Assembly: GCA_017999645.1 (NCBI GenBank)
Contig: JAGNLJ010000003.1
Coordinates: 62,001 to 126,000, forward strand
DNA: 64,000 nt
From: Alphaproteobacteria bacterium
Lineage (GTDB): Bacteria; Pseudomonadota; Alphaproteobacteria; Micavibrionales; Micavibrionaceae
Direction of reading: 5' to 3'
Shown here: positions 1-8,627 of the stretch, piece by piece
Layout of the letters: each line of letters starts with the position of its first letter
How positions within the stretch are numbered: the stretch's first letter is position 1
Program-made: the position numbers and the translations under genes
The notes under the pieces: model-generated
The model's database searches: none
Told to the model about the DNA's origin: nothing
The model's input: the letters and a program-made list of their open reading frames with translations, nothing else

Positions 1-1376
1 GAAAAACGGCGCATCAAGACTTCCCGCATCATCCCGTAATCGTCCGATGCTTCGGCCTGCTTGATATTGAATTTGCGGTACGCCGATTTCCGCAGCCCTT
101 CCGGCCCCGCCACGACAAAAGCCCCCACCATGTTCGTCCCTGAAATATGGCTGTTATCGTACACCTCGATCCGGCGCGGCAAACTCTCCAAGCCCAGCAA
201 ATCTGCGAGTCCTCTTAAAACTTTCTCCTCACCCGCCCGCTCGGCATGATGCCGCTCCAGCGCCGCCTCGGCATTGGTTATCACGAAATTCAGCACGCGC
301 CTCCGCACCCCGCCCTGCGGTTTTGTGATTTTCACCTTATGCTTCGCACGGCCTGTGAATGCCTCCTCGAGCAACTTCTTCTCCGACAATTCATGACTGA
401 CAATCACCTCGCGCGGCACCGGCTTGTTCTCGTAAAACTGCGCAAGAAACGCCACCATGATATTGTCTTCCGTCTCCTCGGGGTCATGGCGCGGAAAATA
501 CGAACGGTTGCCGTAGTTCTGGCCCGAGCGGAAAAAGAAAACCTCGACGCAACTTTTGCCGTGCTTCCGCGTCAGCGCCAGGACATCGACATCGCCCAGC
601 CCCTCGATATTCACATCCTGCCGCGCCTGTATCGCCGTCAGCGCGCGGATACGGTCGCGGTAATGCCCTGCCGCCTCGTAATCCGTCGCCGCGCTCGCGA
701 TGTCCATCGCCTTTTTATAGCGCTCCTGCACGGCCCGGCTTTTCCCGTCTAAAAAATCCTGTGCGCCGGAAATCTGCTCTTCATAGGCCTCTTTTGTCAC
801 ATAGCCCACGCAAGGCGCGGTGCAGCGCTTGATATGATATTGCAGGCAGGGCCGCTTGCGCGCCGAAAAATAACTGTCGCTGCAATTCCGCAGCATAAAA
901 ATCCGCTGCAGTAATGCGATCGTATGGTTAACATCTGCCGCCCCGGCGAACGGTCCGTAATAAATACCCTTCTGTTTCTTCGCGCCCCGGTGCTTGCGGA
1001 TGGTCGGAAAATCATGATCCGAACTCAGGAAAATATAGGGAAACGATTTATCATCGCGCAGCAACACGTTATAGCGCGGCTTCAATTTCTTGATCAGGTT
1101 GGATTCCAGCAGCAGCGCCTCGGCCTCCGTATGCGTCTGCACGAATTCCATCGCCTCCGTCAGCGCAATCATGCGCTGGATGCGGATCGGCTGCTTGTCG
1201 GGCCGCGTATAAGAGATCACGCGTTTCTTCAGTGAACGCGCCTTGCCGACATACAGCACCTCGGCTTTAGGACCGATCATGCGGTAAACGCCCGGCCTGT
1301 CGTCTAACTTGCGCACATGCTCGAGGATCACGGACGCGCCGCGCTTCAGAATTTCCGTTTCGGGTGCCTCTTCCAT
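1..1376 (-). CDS. uvrC: Excinuclease ABC subunit C, 3' end outside window
   Basis: UvrC makes the dual incisions in nucleotide-excision repair after UvrA/UvrB find damage. The reverse strand reads as one open frame from ATG at 1376 to the window edge (about 458 codons), while the full family is near 600 residues, so the C-terminal helix-hairpin-helix region lies outside. The GIY-YIG nuclease domain is at the N-terminus, with GVY near residues 29-31 and YVGKA at 42-46. A Cys-containing segment RPCLQYHIKRCTAPCVGY follows at around residue 160, as usual for UvrC. The gene has no stop inside the window and therefore appears only as fragments in an ORF scan. Its partner uvrB is at 26.9-29.0 kb. 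Confidence 0.95.
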   Translation of the reverse strand, partial: MEEAPETEILKRGASVILEHVRKLDDRPGVYRMIGPKAEVLYVGKARSLKKRVISYTRPDKQPIRIQRMIALTEAMEFVQTHTEAEALLLESNLIKKLKPRYNVLLRDDKSFPYIFLSSDHDFPTIRKHRGAKKQKGIYYGPFAGAADVNHTIALLQRIFMLRNCSDSYFSARKRPCLQYHIKRCTAPCVGYVTKEAYEEQISGAQDFLDGKSRAVQERYKKAMDIASAATDYEAAGHYRDRIRALTAIQARQDVNIEGLGDVDVLALTRKHGKSCVEVFFFRSGQNYGNRSYFPRHDPEETEDNIMVAFLAQFYENKPVPREVIVSHELSEKKLLEEAFTGRAKHKVKITKPQGGVRRRVLNFVITNAEAALERHHAERAGEEKVLRGLADLLGLESLPRRIEVYDNSHISGTNMVGAFVVAGPEGLRKSAYRKFNIKQAEASDDYGMMREVLMRRF

Positions 1377-1426
1377 TCCATAAATTTAGGACGCCCCATC
1401 CCTTTTAACAATCCGTCAATTATCTC

Positions 1427-1457
1427 TTGACAAAACTTGCAAGATATCAACTATTAA
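1427..1457 (+). promoter_or_regulatory. Possible sigma70-type promoter before the pentapeptide gene
   Basis: TTGACA at 1427-1432 is followed 19 bases later by TATTAA at 1452-1457. The spacing is long and the predicted leader to the ATG at 1581 would be over 100 nt. The surrounding 1377-1580 interval is AT-rich and holds no gene that I can see. Confidence 0.35.
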
Positions 1458-1580
1458 ATTCAATCGCGCAATTATCGTACTTAAGCACGGAGAACATGAT
1501 TGCATTTAAACAAACCAAAACAATATTGAGCAATAAAGTTTCAATATATCAATAATCAAAGTGATAAGGGGATACTAAAA

Positions 1581-2189
1581 ATGAAAATACATGCAATCCA
1601 TTCCGCCACCACCGGTGCCATGCTGTTCGAAGGTAGATACGGTTCCTTCACCGAATGCGTCGAACAGGCCGTGCAACTACGCGTCCTTCTGAACGGTGCC
1701 GACCTCCGGAACCGGAATCTTTCCAATGCCTGTCTCGATGACGGGCTTTTCGCGGGGGCTGATTTTTCAGGCTCCAACCTGACCGGTGCCAATTTATCCG
1801 AAACCTCGATGCCCGGCGCATCATTCGAAAATGCCGACCTTTACAACACATGCTTTGCTTATGCCGATCTGCGGGGATGCCGTTTCAATAATGCAAATTT
1901 CGGCGCTACCAACATCACCCGCGCGGATATCAGCCAGGCGCATTTCGCCGCGCTTTCCTGCTTCTCGCTCGATTTTATCCATACAGCCGCCATGAAAAAT
2001 TGCCGCTTTTCAGATAAAGAAGGCGCAGAATTTACCTTCTCCGAGCCCCCTGTTGTGATCCGGGGCATGAGCCGCCGCCTTACCGTTCTTACTGATGGTT
2101 TCTGGTTGCACGGTACGGTGGTCATACCCTATGAGGAACAGTTGCTACATCTCCCGTCACCCGCAGAAATGGCCGAATTCACTGGTTAA
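1581..2189 (+). CDS. Pentapeptide-repeat protein
   Basis: The 202-residue product carries a run of A(D/N)LXX-type pentapeptides from about residue 38 to 125 (for example NGADLRNRNL, GADFSGSNLTGANL, ENADLYN, YADLRGCRF, NANFG). Such repeats form a right-handed quadrilateral beta-helix. About 70 C-terminal residues (from around 132) are not repeats. No signal peptide or membrane segment is seen, so it is probably cytoplasmic. The start has a GGGGATACTAAAA Shine-Dalgarno-like leader. Family functions vary widely (gyrase protection, scaffolding, unknown), and nothing nearby identifies this one. Confidence 0.8.
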   Translation: MKIHAIHSATTGAMLFEGRYGSFTECVEQAVQLRVLLNGADLRNRNLSNACLDDGLFAGADFSGSNLTGANLSETSMPGASFENADLYNTCFAYADLRGCRFNNANFGATNITRADISQAHFAALSCFSLDFIHTAAMKNCRFSDKEGAEFTFSEPPVVIRGMSRRLTVLTDGFWLHGTVVIPYEEQLLHLPSPAEMAEFTG

Positions 2190-2218
2190 TCTAATAAAAC
2201 CTATGGTTGAATAAATAC

Positions 2219-2248
2219 TTGACAGATTCATTATTTATGTAATATAAA
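2219..2248 (+). promoter_or_regulatory. Sigma70-like promoter for the 2305 gene
   Basis: TTGACA at 2219-2224 and TATAAA at 2243-2248 are separated by 18 bases, in AT-rich sequence between the pentapeptide gene stop and the ATG at 2305. Seen directly; transcription is inferred. Confidence 0.55.
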
Positions 2249-2304
2249 ACAACCTGAAAAAACAAAATAACCGTGTAAAACGGGAAAAATATGGGGATTC
2301 AGTA

Positions 2305-2541
2305 ATGTTTGCGTATGTTAAATACGGAAAGCGATTTGCCGTGTATGCCGAAGCGTCGAAACAACTTGGCATCAGGCCGTTTTTCCGGTTAAACACTTGC
2401 AATGGTGAAACCATTTTCAATTTCCCCTACGTGCAGGTCATCCTGACGCCGGGAGAAAAACTGAAAGCCGGGCCTGAAAATGACGGTGAAGACCAAGACC
2501 AAGACATTCCTCCGTCTTCTGAGGGAACTTCAGAAGATTGA
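2305..2541 (+). CDS. Small orphan protein, 78 aa
   Basis: Not recognised. The N-terminal 50 residues are basic and aromatic, and the C-terminal third is strongly acidic (DGEDQDQD region). A sigma70-like promoter lies about 55 bp upstream. Its last 62 bases overlap, in another frame, the start of the MarR-like gene, which suggests translational coupling or that only one of the two is expressed. It could be a leader peptide or a partner protein of the regulator. Confidence 0.5.
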   Translation: MFAYVKYGKRFAVYAEASKQLGIRPFFRLNTCNGETIFNFPYVQVILTPGEKLKAGPENDGEDQDQDIPPSSEGTSED

Positions 2542-2806
2542 CGCGGAATTTCCGCTACAATACGCGGTATGCCTGACGGAAATCTCGCAGGAGGAAGGAC
2601 TGTCCTTAACCGACCTCTCCGTCCGCACAGGCATGGCGCTCTCAACCGTCTCGCGCATCGTCGGCGCGCTCGCGAAAAACCGCCAGAAGGGTACCGCGTA
2701 TAATCTCATTCGCATCAAAATCTCGTCGACCGAACGTCGTCGCAAGGAGCTCTATTTAACGCCGCGTGGCCGCGCCGTCATCGACAGCATTCTCGAAATA
2801 ATCTAG
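2480..2806 (+). CDS. MarR-like winged-helix regulator
   Basis: The 108-residue product has a winged helix-turn-helix: LSLTDLSVRTGMALSTVSRIVGAL around residues 40-65 is the helix-turn-helix, and the wing with RKELYLTPRGRAVIDS sits near the C-terminus, a typical MarR-family ending. It is shorter than most MarR proteins (about 140 aa), so the N-terminal dimerisation helices are reduced. It overlaps the upstream 78-aa ORF by 62 bases, and its stop codon overlaps that of the convergent reductase gene (shared CTAG at 2803-2806). Control of that reductase is a guess from proximity only. Confidence 0.7.
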   Translation: MTVKTKTKTFLRLLRELQKIDAEFPLQYAVCLTEISQEEGLSLTDLSVRTGMALSTVSRIVGALAKNRQKGTAYNLIRIKISSTERRRKELYLTPRGRAVIDSILEII

Positions 2807-3870
2807 GCCGCTTCTTTAGCAACCGGGTAATCTGTGTACCCGACCGGCCCCGGCGTATAGAGCGTCGCCTTGTCCGCCGCCGCCAATGGCAAATCACTCC
2901 TGAAACGCTCCACGAGGTCCGGGTTCGAAATAAACGGCATGCCGTAGCACACGAGATCCGCCGTATTATCCTGAAGCAGTTCCTCGCCGCGTTCCTTGTC
3001 CAGCCCCCCGTTGATAATGATGACCCCCTTGTAAACCTTCCGGATCTCTCGCGTAATTTTCGCAGGCTCCGGCGCACCCATCTCCGTGATGTGTATATAA
3101 GCGAGTGGGAATTCATTCATTTCTTTTGCGGCGTAAGTAAATGTCTCAACCGGATCGGGATCGCTCATCCCGTTTGAGCCATTGTATGGAGAAAAACGCA
3201 CGCCCACACGTCCCGGCCCCCACACCTCGACCGCCGCTTCCACAACTTCTTTCAAAAGCCGCACGCGGTTTTCCAGGCTGCCGCCGTAATCATCGGTACG
3301 CTCGTTCACGCCTCCACGCAAAAACTGGTCGAGGATATAACCGTTGGCCGCGTGAATTTCGATGCCGTCGAAACCGGCCCTCAATGCGTTCTCCGCGCCG
3401 TTCCTGAATTGCGCCACAATGCCCGGAATTTCCTCAGCCCCCAGCATCCTCGGCGCTTCGTAAGGCTGCATCGAAAAATCCGCCGCCATCACCTTGCCCG
3501 GCGGCGCTGTCGTCGTCGATGAAACCGGCTGCTCACCATAAAGGCTGCTATGCCCCACACGCCCTGTATGAAAAAGCTGCATGAAAATTTTTCCGCCCGC
3601 GTCATGAACCGCATATGTCACATCCTGCCAGGCCTTCACCTGCGCATCGTTCCAGATACCGGGAATATTCACATAGCCACTGCCCTGTTTTGAAATAGCG
3701 GTGGCCTCGGTAATGATCAGCCCCGCCCCGGCGCGCTGGCGGTAATAAATCATGGCCAGCTCGCTATGGACCCCTTGAGAATTAGCCCGGCTGCGCGTCA
3801 AAGGCGCCATGACAATGCGGTTGGCCAGCCCGATATCGCCGAGCCTGTAGGATTGAAGCAGTTTATTCAT
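2803..3870 (-). CDS. Old Yellow Enzyme family alkene reductase (NemA-like)
   Basis: FMN-dependent, NAD(P)H-using reductase of activated alkenes, nitro compounds or N-ethylmaleimide. The 355-residue length fits the family. The N-terminus MAPLTRSRA at 21-29 is the OYE signature. The substrate-anion-binding pair is H173/N176 in IHAANGYILDQF, and the FMN phosphate loop is near IIINGGL toward the C-terminus. It is cytosolic with no signal peptide. It converges with the MarR-like gene. E. coli nemA is controlled by a TetR-type protein, so the neighbouring MarR-like gene would be a different arrangement if it regulates this one. Confidence 0.9.
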   Translation of the reverse strand: MNKLLQSYRLGDIGLANRIVMAPLTRSRANSQGVHSELAMIYYRQRAGAGLIITEATAISKQGSGYVNIPGIWNDAQVKAWQDVTYAVHDAGGKIFMQLFHTGRVGHSSLYGEQPVSSTTTAPPGKVMAADFSMQPYEAPRMLGAEEIPGIVAQFRNGAENALRAGFDGIEIHAANGYILDQFLRGGVNERTDDYGGSLENRVRLLKEVVEAAVEVWGPGRVGVRFSPYNGSNGMSDPDPVETFTYAAKEMNEFPLAYIHITEMGAPEPAKITREIRKVYKGVIIINGGLDKERGEELLQDNTADLVCYGMPFISNPDLVERFRSDLPLAAADKATLYTPGPVGYTDYPVAKEAA

Positions 3871-3989
3871 GATTTTCCCCCGTGAATTCGAATGATCTTA
3901 ACTGTCAAATATAGCCCACCGTTAAGATTTCAACCCCCGGCCTAAAACGTTGAATTCCCAGCCCTCTGTGCTTATTATCCCCGTGGAAA

Positions 3990-4075
3990 GCCCTCGTGGC
4001 GAAATGGTAGACGCACCGGACTTAAAATCCGTTGCCCGCAAGGGTGTGCCGGTTCAAGTCCGGCCGAGGGCACCA
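3990..4075 (+). tRNA. tRNA-Leu (anticodon UAA)
   Basis: The acceptor stem GCCCTCG (3990-3996) pairs with CGAGGGC (4065-4071), followed by A and an encoded CCA end at 4073-4075. The anticodon loop CTTAAAA gives anticodon TAA. A long variable arm (class II) around TTGCCCGCAAGGGTG and the T-arm GGTTCAAGTCC are present. Length is 86 nt, as expected for tRNA-Leu. No integrated element is attached to its 3' end. Confidence 0.96.
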
Positions 4076-4100
4076 TGCTACGCAGTAACAGGATAGTTGG

Positions 4101-5108
4101 ATGACATTCGATAACGCCAAAATATACCTTTTTACACAGATCCTCGCGCTTCTCGCGCTGGTCGCCATCCTCAATCTGCATCTGCTGCCCGCCCTGCTCG
4201 GCGGCCTGCTGGTTTATCACCTGGTCGAATTCGGCGCACGCGGCCTCAGCCGCCTTGGCGTCATCCTCTTCGACGGCAAGATCATCCTGCTCGCTATCCT
4301 CTCGGTGCTCGTCATCGCAGCTTTCGCCATGGCTTCGGCTGAGTTCGTGTCCTACATCACCAGCGGCCCGGAAAGCCTCACCGTCCTCTTCCAGCGTATG
4401 GCCGATGTCGTCGACACGGGCCGCGCCTATCTCCCGGTCTGGACACACCAGTACCTCCCCGCCAACATCGAGGAATGGCAGCAGCGCGGCGCCGAATGGC
4501 TGCGCGAAAACGCCTCCCATTTCGGCATCGTCGGCAAGGAAGCCGGCATGGTCATCCTGCATGTCGTCATCGGCATGATCATCGGCGGCATGATCGCGCT
4601 CCGCCCCGCCTTTCAGGAAATCCACGGCCCCCTCGCCAAAGGCATCAGCGACCGCGTCGACCATCTCTGCAGCGCCTTCCGCCGCATTGTATTTTCCCAG
4701 CTCCGCATTTCGGCGCTGAACACATTTTTAACCGCGATCTACCTTGTCGTCATCCTGCCGCTCACCGGCACCGACTTGCCATTGACCAAAACCATGATCG
4801 CCGTAACCTTCTTCGCTGGCTTGCTGCCCATCATCGGCAACCTGATCTCCAACACCGTCATCGTCCTCATCAGCCTCAGCATCTCGCCGCTGGTCGCCGT
4901 CGGTTCTCTGACCTTCCTGGTCGTCATTCACAAGCTCGAATATTTCGCCAACGCCCACATCATCGGCACCCAGATCCGCGCCCGCGCGTGGGAACTTCTG
5001 ATCGCCATGCTGGTCATGGAATCAGCGTTTGGCATCGCTGGCCTGATCGCCGCACCCATTTATTACGCCTATCTCAAGGATGAACTGACTTCGCAGAAAC
5101 TCATTTGA
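4101..5108 (+). CDS. AI-2E family permease (PerM/TqsA-like)
   Basis: Integral membrane protein of the AI-2E transporter family (UPF0118), a family with members linked to autoinducer export, Na+/H+ exchange or small-molecule efflux. The 335-residue sequence has hydrophobic segments near residues 11-40, 60-85, 150-170 and several between 205 and 325, with the family's soluble region between about 85 and 150. The substrate cannot be read from sequence. It starts 25 bp after tRNA-Leu and is followed after 16 bp by the peptidase gene, so it probably heads the permease-peptidase-rimB-rimK operon. Confidence 0.85.
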   Translation: MTFDNAKIYLFTQILALLALVAILNLHLLPALLGGLLVYHLVEFGARGLSRLGVILFDGKIILLAILSVLVIAAFAMASAEFVSYITSGPESLTVLFQRMADVVDTGRAYLPVWTHQYLPANIEEWQQRGAEWLRENASHFGIVGKEAGMVILHVVIGMIIGGMIALRPAFQEIHGPLAKGISDRVDHLCSAFRRIVFSQLRISALNTFLTAIYLVVILPLTGTDLPLTKTMIAVTFFAGLLPIIGNLISNTVIVLISLSISPLVAVGSLTFLVVIHKLEYFANAHIIGTQIRARAWELLIAMLVMESAFGIAGLIAAPIYYAYLKDELTSQKLI

Positions 5109-5124
5109 CGAAGGACGTTCAACC

Positions 5125-6291
5125 GTGTTCGACCCGCACGATACGATGACAGCGACGACAAACGATCCCAAAGACCCGCACAGCGCCGACAAGGCGCTGA
5201 CCGCCGGCTTCAACGATATCGAAACCGTCATCGCCAAAACGATGGAGTATCTCGCCGTTCCGTCTGTCGTCGGTCACGAGCAATTCTTCATCGACTATCT
5301 CAAAAAAGATTTCGAAGCTATCGGCATGCAGGGCGTGAAACATCACGGCCTCCTCGAAATCCACGGCGACAAGCCGCACGCGGCAATCGTCTGCGCCCAT
5401 ATCGACCGCCACGGCCTCATCAGCCTCGGCAAGGGCGAATACGCTTACGCCGCGCAGTTCATCCGCGAAATCAAATACGGCGAAGCCAACCGCGCCTCCC
5501 GCCGTGAGCTCGAGGGCCTCGGCAAACGCTTTGCGGGTGAAACCGTTTTCGCCTACGACCCCAAAACCAACGGCCATCTCGGCGAAGGCGTCATCGAAGT
5601 CTGCCACCCGCTTATGATGATGGGCGAAGCGCTGTTCTTCATCCAGGGCATGAAAGCCCAGCGTCAGGGCATCCCCGTCGCCTATGCCCGCACCGCGCGC
5701 GAACAGGACGGCTATATTAAAGGCCAGATCGACAACGCCCTCTCGCTCGGCATCCTCTACGCGCTCTACAAAAACGGCTTTCAAGGCACCACGCTCTTTT
5801 CCTGCGAGGAGGAAATCGGCAAAAGCTGGATCCACATCGCCGCATGGCTCAAGAAAACAAAAATCGAGAATAAAACCCTGCTCGTCATCGACACCTCACC
5901 TTTCGTTGACGCCGCGCCCATCGATCAGGGCATGATTATCCTCCGCAACCGCGACATGAGCGCGAAATTCAACCCCGCGTTAGTGGGCGCACTCAAAACC
6001 CGCTGCGGCGTCATGGAAATCCCGTTCCAGGTGAAGGACGAAGTCCTGCTCTCGAAAGGCAAAAGCGTTTCGCAGCTCGGCTCCACCGAACTTGGCCGCC
6101 TCGTCCAGCACACGAAAAAGAAATGGAGCGGCGCAACGGTCCAGATCCCGACCATGATGTATCACACCTCGAACGAAACCACTTCGCGCCTCGCCATCCG
6201 CAATTATTTCCGCTTCCTGAAAAACATCCTGATCGACGATCCCCTCCCGCTCGGCTCCAAAACGAAAAAGAAAACGAGACGTCCATGGTAA
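5125..6291 (+). CDS. M42/M20-like zinc metallopeptidase or deacylase
   Basis: A 388-residue di-zinc peptidase-like protein. Candidate metal ligands and catalytic residues are in AHIDRHG (H-x-D, about residue 93), GQIDNALS, CEEEIGKSWIH (Glu-Glu pair), LVIDTSPF and the C-terminal YHTSNETTS histidine, in the order used by M42 aminopeptidases. It has no signal peptide. It overlaps the RimB-like gene by 7 bases (ATGGTAA), implying co-translation. With rimB and rimK it probably trims amino acids that RimK adds, although the substrate is inferred. A later ATG at 5146 is an alternative start. Confidence 0.75.
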   Translation: MFDPHDTMTATTNDPKDPHSADKALTAGFNDIETVIAKTMEYLAVPSVVGHEQFFIDYLKKDFEAIGMQGVKHHGLLEIHGDKPHAAIVCAHIDRHGLISLGKGEYAYAAQFIREIKYGEANRASRRELEGLGKRFAGETVFAYDPKTNGHLGEGVIEVCHPLMMMGEALFFIQGMKAQRQGIPVAYARTAREQDGYIKGQIDNALSLGILYALYKNGFQGTTLFSCEEEIGKSWIHIAAWLKKTKIENKTLLVIDTSPFVDAAPIDQGMIILRNRDMSAKFNPALVGALKTRCGVMEIPFQVKDEVLLSKGKSVSQLGSTELGRLVQHTKKKWSGATVQIPTMMYHTSNETTSRLAIRNYFRFLKNILIDDPLPLGSKTKKKTRRPW

Positions 6292-6746
6292 AAAAAGCAA
6301 AAACCATCATCGGTTGGGAAGAATGGTGCGCCCTACCCGACCTCGGCCTTCCCGCCGTGAAAGCGAAAATAGACACCGGGGCCAAGACCTCGGCCCTCCA
6401 CGCCTACGACATCCAGGTTTATGATAATCACCGCGTCCCCTTCGTCCGCTTCAAGGTCCAGCCCCTGCAGACCCGCAAGAAACTCGTCCGCGTCTGCGAA
6501 GCCCCTCTGGTGGAAAGACGAGTAATTACAAGCTCTAACGGCGAACGCGAAGAACGCCCCGTCATTTTAACGACCATTAGTTTTGACTCTATGTTGTTTG
6601 GCGCGGAACTAACCTTAACCTCCAGGCATAAGATGAACTTCAGGATGCTGCTCGGCCGTGAGGCTTTGCGGAAAGCGCGGTTTGTGGTAGAGCCGTCCAA
6701 ATCATTCCTGCTTGGAAAGATAAAAAAACCGGAGAGCCTCTATTGA
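6285..6746 (+). CDS. rimB: RimB-like retropepsin-fold protease (COG4067)
   Basis: A 153-residue protein of the ATP-dependent zinc protease/RimB family, single-domain aspartic-protease-like proteins coded next to rimK. The catalytic motif is [13 protein letters not shown] near residues 25-37 (D-T-G), and LLGREAL near residue 125 is the conserved second motif. ATG 6285 was chosen because it overlaps the upstream stop and removes a non-homologous extension. A longer frame from 6123 exists but lies inside the peptidase gene. It overlaps rimK by 4 bases. In Pseudomonas, RimB acts with RimK on ribosomal protein modification. Confidence 0.85.
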   Translation: MVKKAKTIIGWEEWCALPDLGLPAVKAKIDTGAKTSALHAYDIQVYDNHRVPFVRFKVQPLQTRKKLVRVCEAPLVERRVITSSNGEREERPVILTTISFDSMLFGAELTLTSRHKMNFRMLLGREALRKARFVVEPSKSFLLGKIKKPESLY

Positions 6747-7726
6747 AAAACAAACCCAAAGCCAAAACCAAGGCTAAAACGCCGCCTAAAGAAAAACCGA
6801 TGAAGATCGCCGTCCTGGCGTCCGACCCGGATCTTTATTCAAACCGGCGCCTGATGGAGGCCGGCCGCGACCGCGGCCACGAGATGCATTTCATCTCGAT
6901 CCGCAACTGCTATATGGACATCACCGCGCGCAAGCCTGAAATCCACTATCGCGGCGGCGAAATCCTCCAGCGCTTTGACGCCGTCATTCCGCGCGTTCGT
7001 CCCGCCCTCACCTTTTACGCCATGGCGGTTCTGCGCCAGTTCGAAATGCAAGGCTCCTACTGCCTGAACGGCCCCATCTCCATCGGCCGCGCACAGGATA
7101 AACTCCGCACGCTCCAGATGCTCTGCTCGGAAAACATCAATATCCCGCGGACCGGCTTCGCAAACTCCCAGCTCGACACCAAGGACCTCATTAAAATGGT
7201 CGGCGGCGCGCCGCTCGTGATTAAATTGCTGGAAGGCACACAAGGCGTCGGCGTCGTTCTCGCCGAAAGCGACAAGGCCGCTGAAAACTTCATCAACGCC
7301 TTCAAAAGCCTCAAGGCCAACATCCTCGTCCAGGAATTCATCCGCGAGGCCAAGGGCCGCGACCTCCGCTGCTTCGTCATCGGCGACAAGGTCGTCGCCA
7401 CCATGGAACGCCACGCGGCGAAGGGCGAATTCCGCGCCAACATCCATCTCGGCGGCAAGGGTTACCCGGTGAAAATCAACACCACAGAACGCAACATGGC
7501 GGTCAACGCCGCCAAGGCCATCGGCCTCAAAGTCGCGGGCGTCGATCTTATCCGGTCAAAAGGCGGCGCAAAAGTTCTCGAAGTCAATTCCTCACCGGGA
7601 CTGGAAGGCGTCGAAGGCGCAACCAGCATCGACATCGCATCACTTATGATCGAACACGTGGAAAAACAGGTCCGCTACCGCCGCACGCACAAGAAAAAAG
7701 GCGTGCAGAAGTTGAGTAGGAATTAA
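6743..7726 (+). CDS. rimK: RimK-family alpha-L-glutamate ligase (ATP-grasp)
   Basis: An ATP-grasp ligase that adds glutamate residues to a protein or peptide C-terminus. After a Lys/Pro-rich N-terminal tail of about 19 residues, [18 protein letters not shown] begins the RimK fold. Ligase motifs include [34 protein letters not shown] and [14 protein letters not shown] (Mg2+-binding N/E). TTG at 6743 was preferred because a GGAG lies 8 bases upstream and it overlaps the rimB stop. ATG at 6800 would give a tail-less protein. It is the last gene of the operon. Confidence 0.9.
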   Translation: MKNKPKAKTKAKTPPKEKPMKIAVLASDPDLYSNRRLMEAGRDRGHEMHFISIRNCYMDITARKPEIHYRGGEILQRFDAVIPRVRPALTFYAMAVLRQFEMQGSYCLNGPISIGRAQDKLRTLQMLCSENINIPRTGFANSQLDTKDLIKMVGGAPLVIKLLEGTQGVGVVLAESDKAAENFINAFKSLKANILVQEFIREAKGRDLRCFVIGDKVVATMERHAAKGEFRANIHLGGKGYPVKINTTERNMAVNAAKAIGLKVAGVDLIRSKGGAKVLEVNSSPGLEGVEGATSIDIASLMIEHVEKQVRYRRTHKKKGVQKLSRN

Positions 7727-7732
7727 TTATCC

Positions 7733-7814
7733 CGTCATTGCGAGGAGGCTAAAAGCCGACGAAGCAATCCATTTTTTCTAGATTGCTTCGCTTCCGTTGG
7801 TCGCTCGCAATGAC
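7733..7814. repeat. Long palindromic element
   Basis: An 82-bp inverted-repeat unit between the convergent rimK and cinA-like genes. The outer arms GTCATTGCGAG (7734-7744) and CTCGCAATGAC (7804-7814) are perfect over 11 bp, and the inner arms CGAAGCAATC (7760-7769) and GATTGCTTCG (7781-7790) are perfect over 10 bp. The same architecture occurs at 30280-30360. Repeats of this type are common in alphaproteobacterial intergenic regions, and this one may also end both transcripts. Confidence 0.85.
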
Positions 7815-7816
7815 AA

Positions 7817-8569
7817 CTAACCTAACGCCGCCTCATCCCCCAGCGCCTTGATAATCTCCACCAGCTCCCCCGTCGCGGCGCGGAGCCTCTCCGGCTTGGT
7901 CGATTTCAAAACCAGGCTCAAACTCCCCGGCCCCGCGCGGTATTGCGGGTAACTGCCGATATCGATGTCGGAATATTTATCCTGCAGCGCCGATAATTTT
8001 TCCGCGATCTCGCTCTCGCGCAGCGAACACGTCACGGTGCTCGATAAAATCGGCGGCCCCTCTTTCAGCAGCGGCAGGATATTCTCCATCATCGCCTGCA
8101 TGATCTTCGGCACACCCGCCATCACATGCACATTGTCCATGATAAATCCCGGCGCGCCGGAAACCGGGTTCGGAATTAAACTCGCCCCGTCCGGGATCAA
8201 GGCCATCTTCAGCCGCGACGCCGACAAATCTTTCGTCCCGTAATGCTCTTCCATCACGCGCCGTGCCAGCGGGTCGGCCTGTAAAGTCACACCAAACGCC
8301 TTGGCAATGCTCGCTGCCGTAATATCGTCATGCGTCGGCCCGATACCGCCCGTGGTGAACACGTAATCCACCTCGGCGCGCAACTCGTTCACCGCCTTGA
8401 TAATCTTCGCCTCGATATCCGGCACCACCCGCACCTCCGCCAGCGCAATCCCCCGCCCCGAGAGCTTCTGCGCGACAAACTGGGTATTCGCATCCAGCGT
8501 CCGGCCCGACAATATTTCATTGCCGATAACGATCAGGGCCGCCTTCAAAATATCGGATTTTCCGCTCAT
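7817..8569 (-). CDS. CinA-like MoCF-domain protein
   Basis: A molybdopterin-binding-fold protein of the competence/damage-inducible CinA N-terminal type. ALIVIGNEILSGRTLDANT near residues 10-28 and FTTGGIGPTHDDIT around 70-83 are the MoCF-domain signatures. At 250 residues it has the N-terminal domain plus a linker but lacks the C-terminal NMN-deamidase (CinA-C) domain. ATG 8569 begins MSGKSDILKAA. A longer frame from 8641 would overlap the divergent map start and add an unrelated leader. It is divergent from map, with 58 bp between the starts. Confidence 0.85.
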   Translation of the reverse strand: MSGKSDILKAALIVIGNEILSGRTLDANTQFVAQKLSGRGIALAEVRVVPDIEAKIIKAVNELRAEVDYVFTTGGIGPTHDDITAASIAKAFGVTLQADPLARRVMEEHYGTKDLSASRLKMALIPDGASLIPNPVSGAPGFIMDNVHVMAGVPKIMQAMMENILPLLKEGPPILSSTVTCSLRESEIAEKLSALQDKYSDIDIGSYPQYRAGPGSLSLVLKSTKPERLRAATGELVEIIKALGDEAALG

Positions 8570-8627
8570 AACGCTATATTCCTTAAGAAAGGTGACAATA
8601 ACAAGCCAATTTTGTAAGGTAACCCGC

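Noticed and set aside
3990..4075. tRNA-Leu as an attachment site for an integrated element
   Set aside because: No repeated 3' end of the tRNA, integrase or AT-rich segment follows it.
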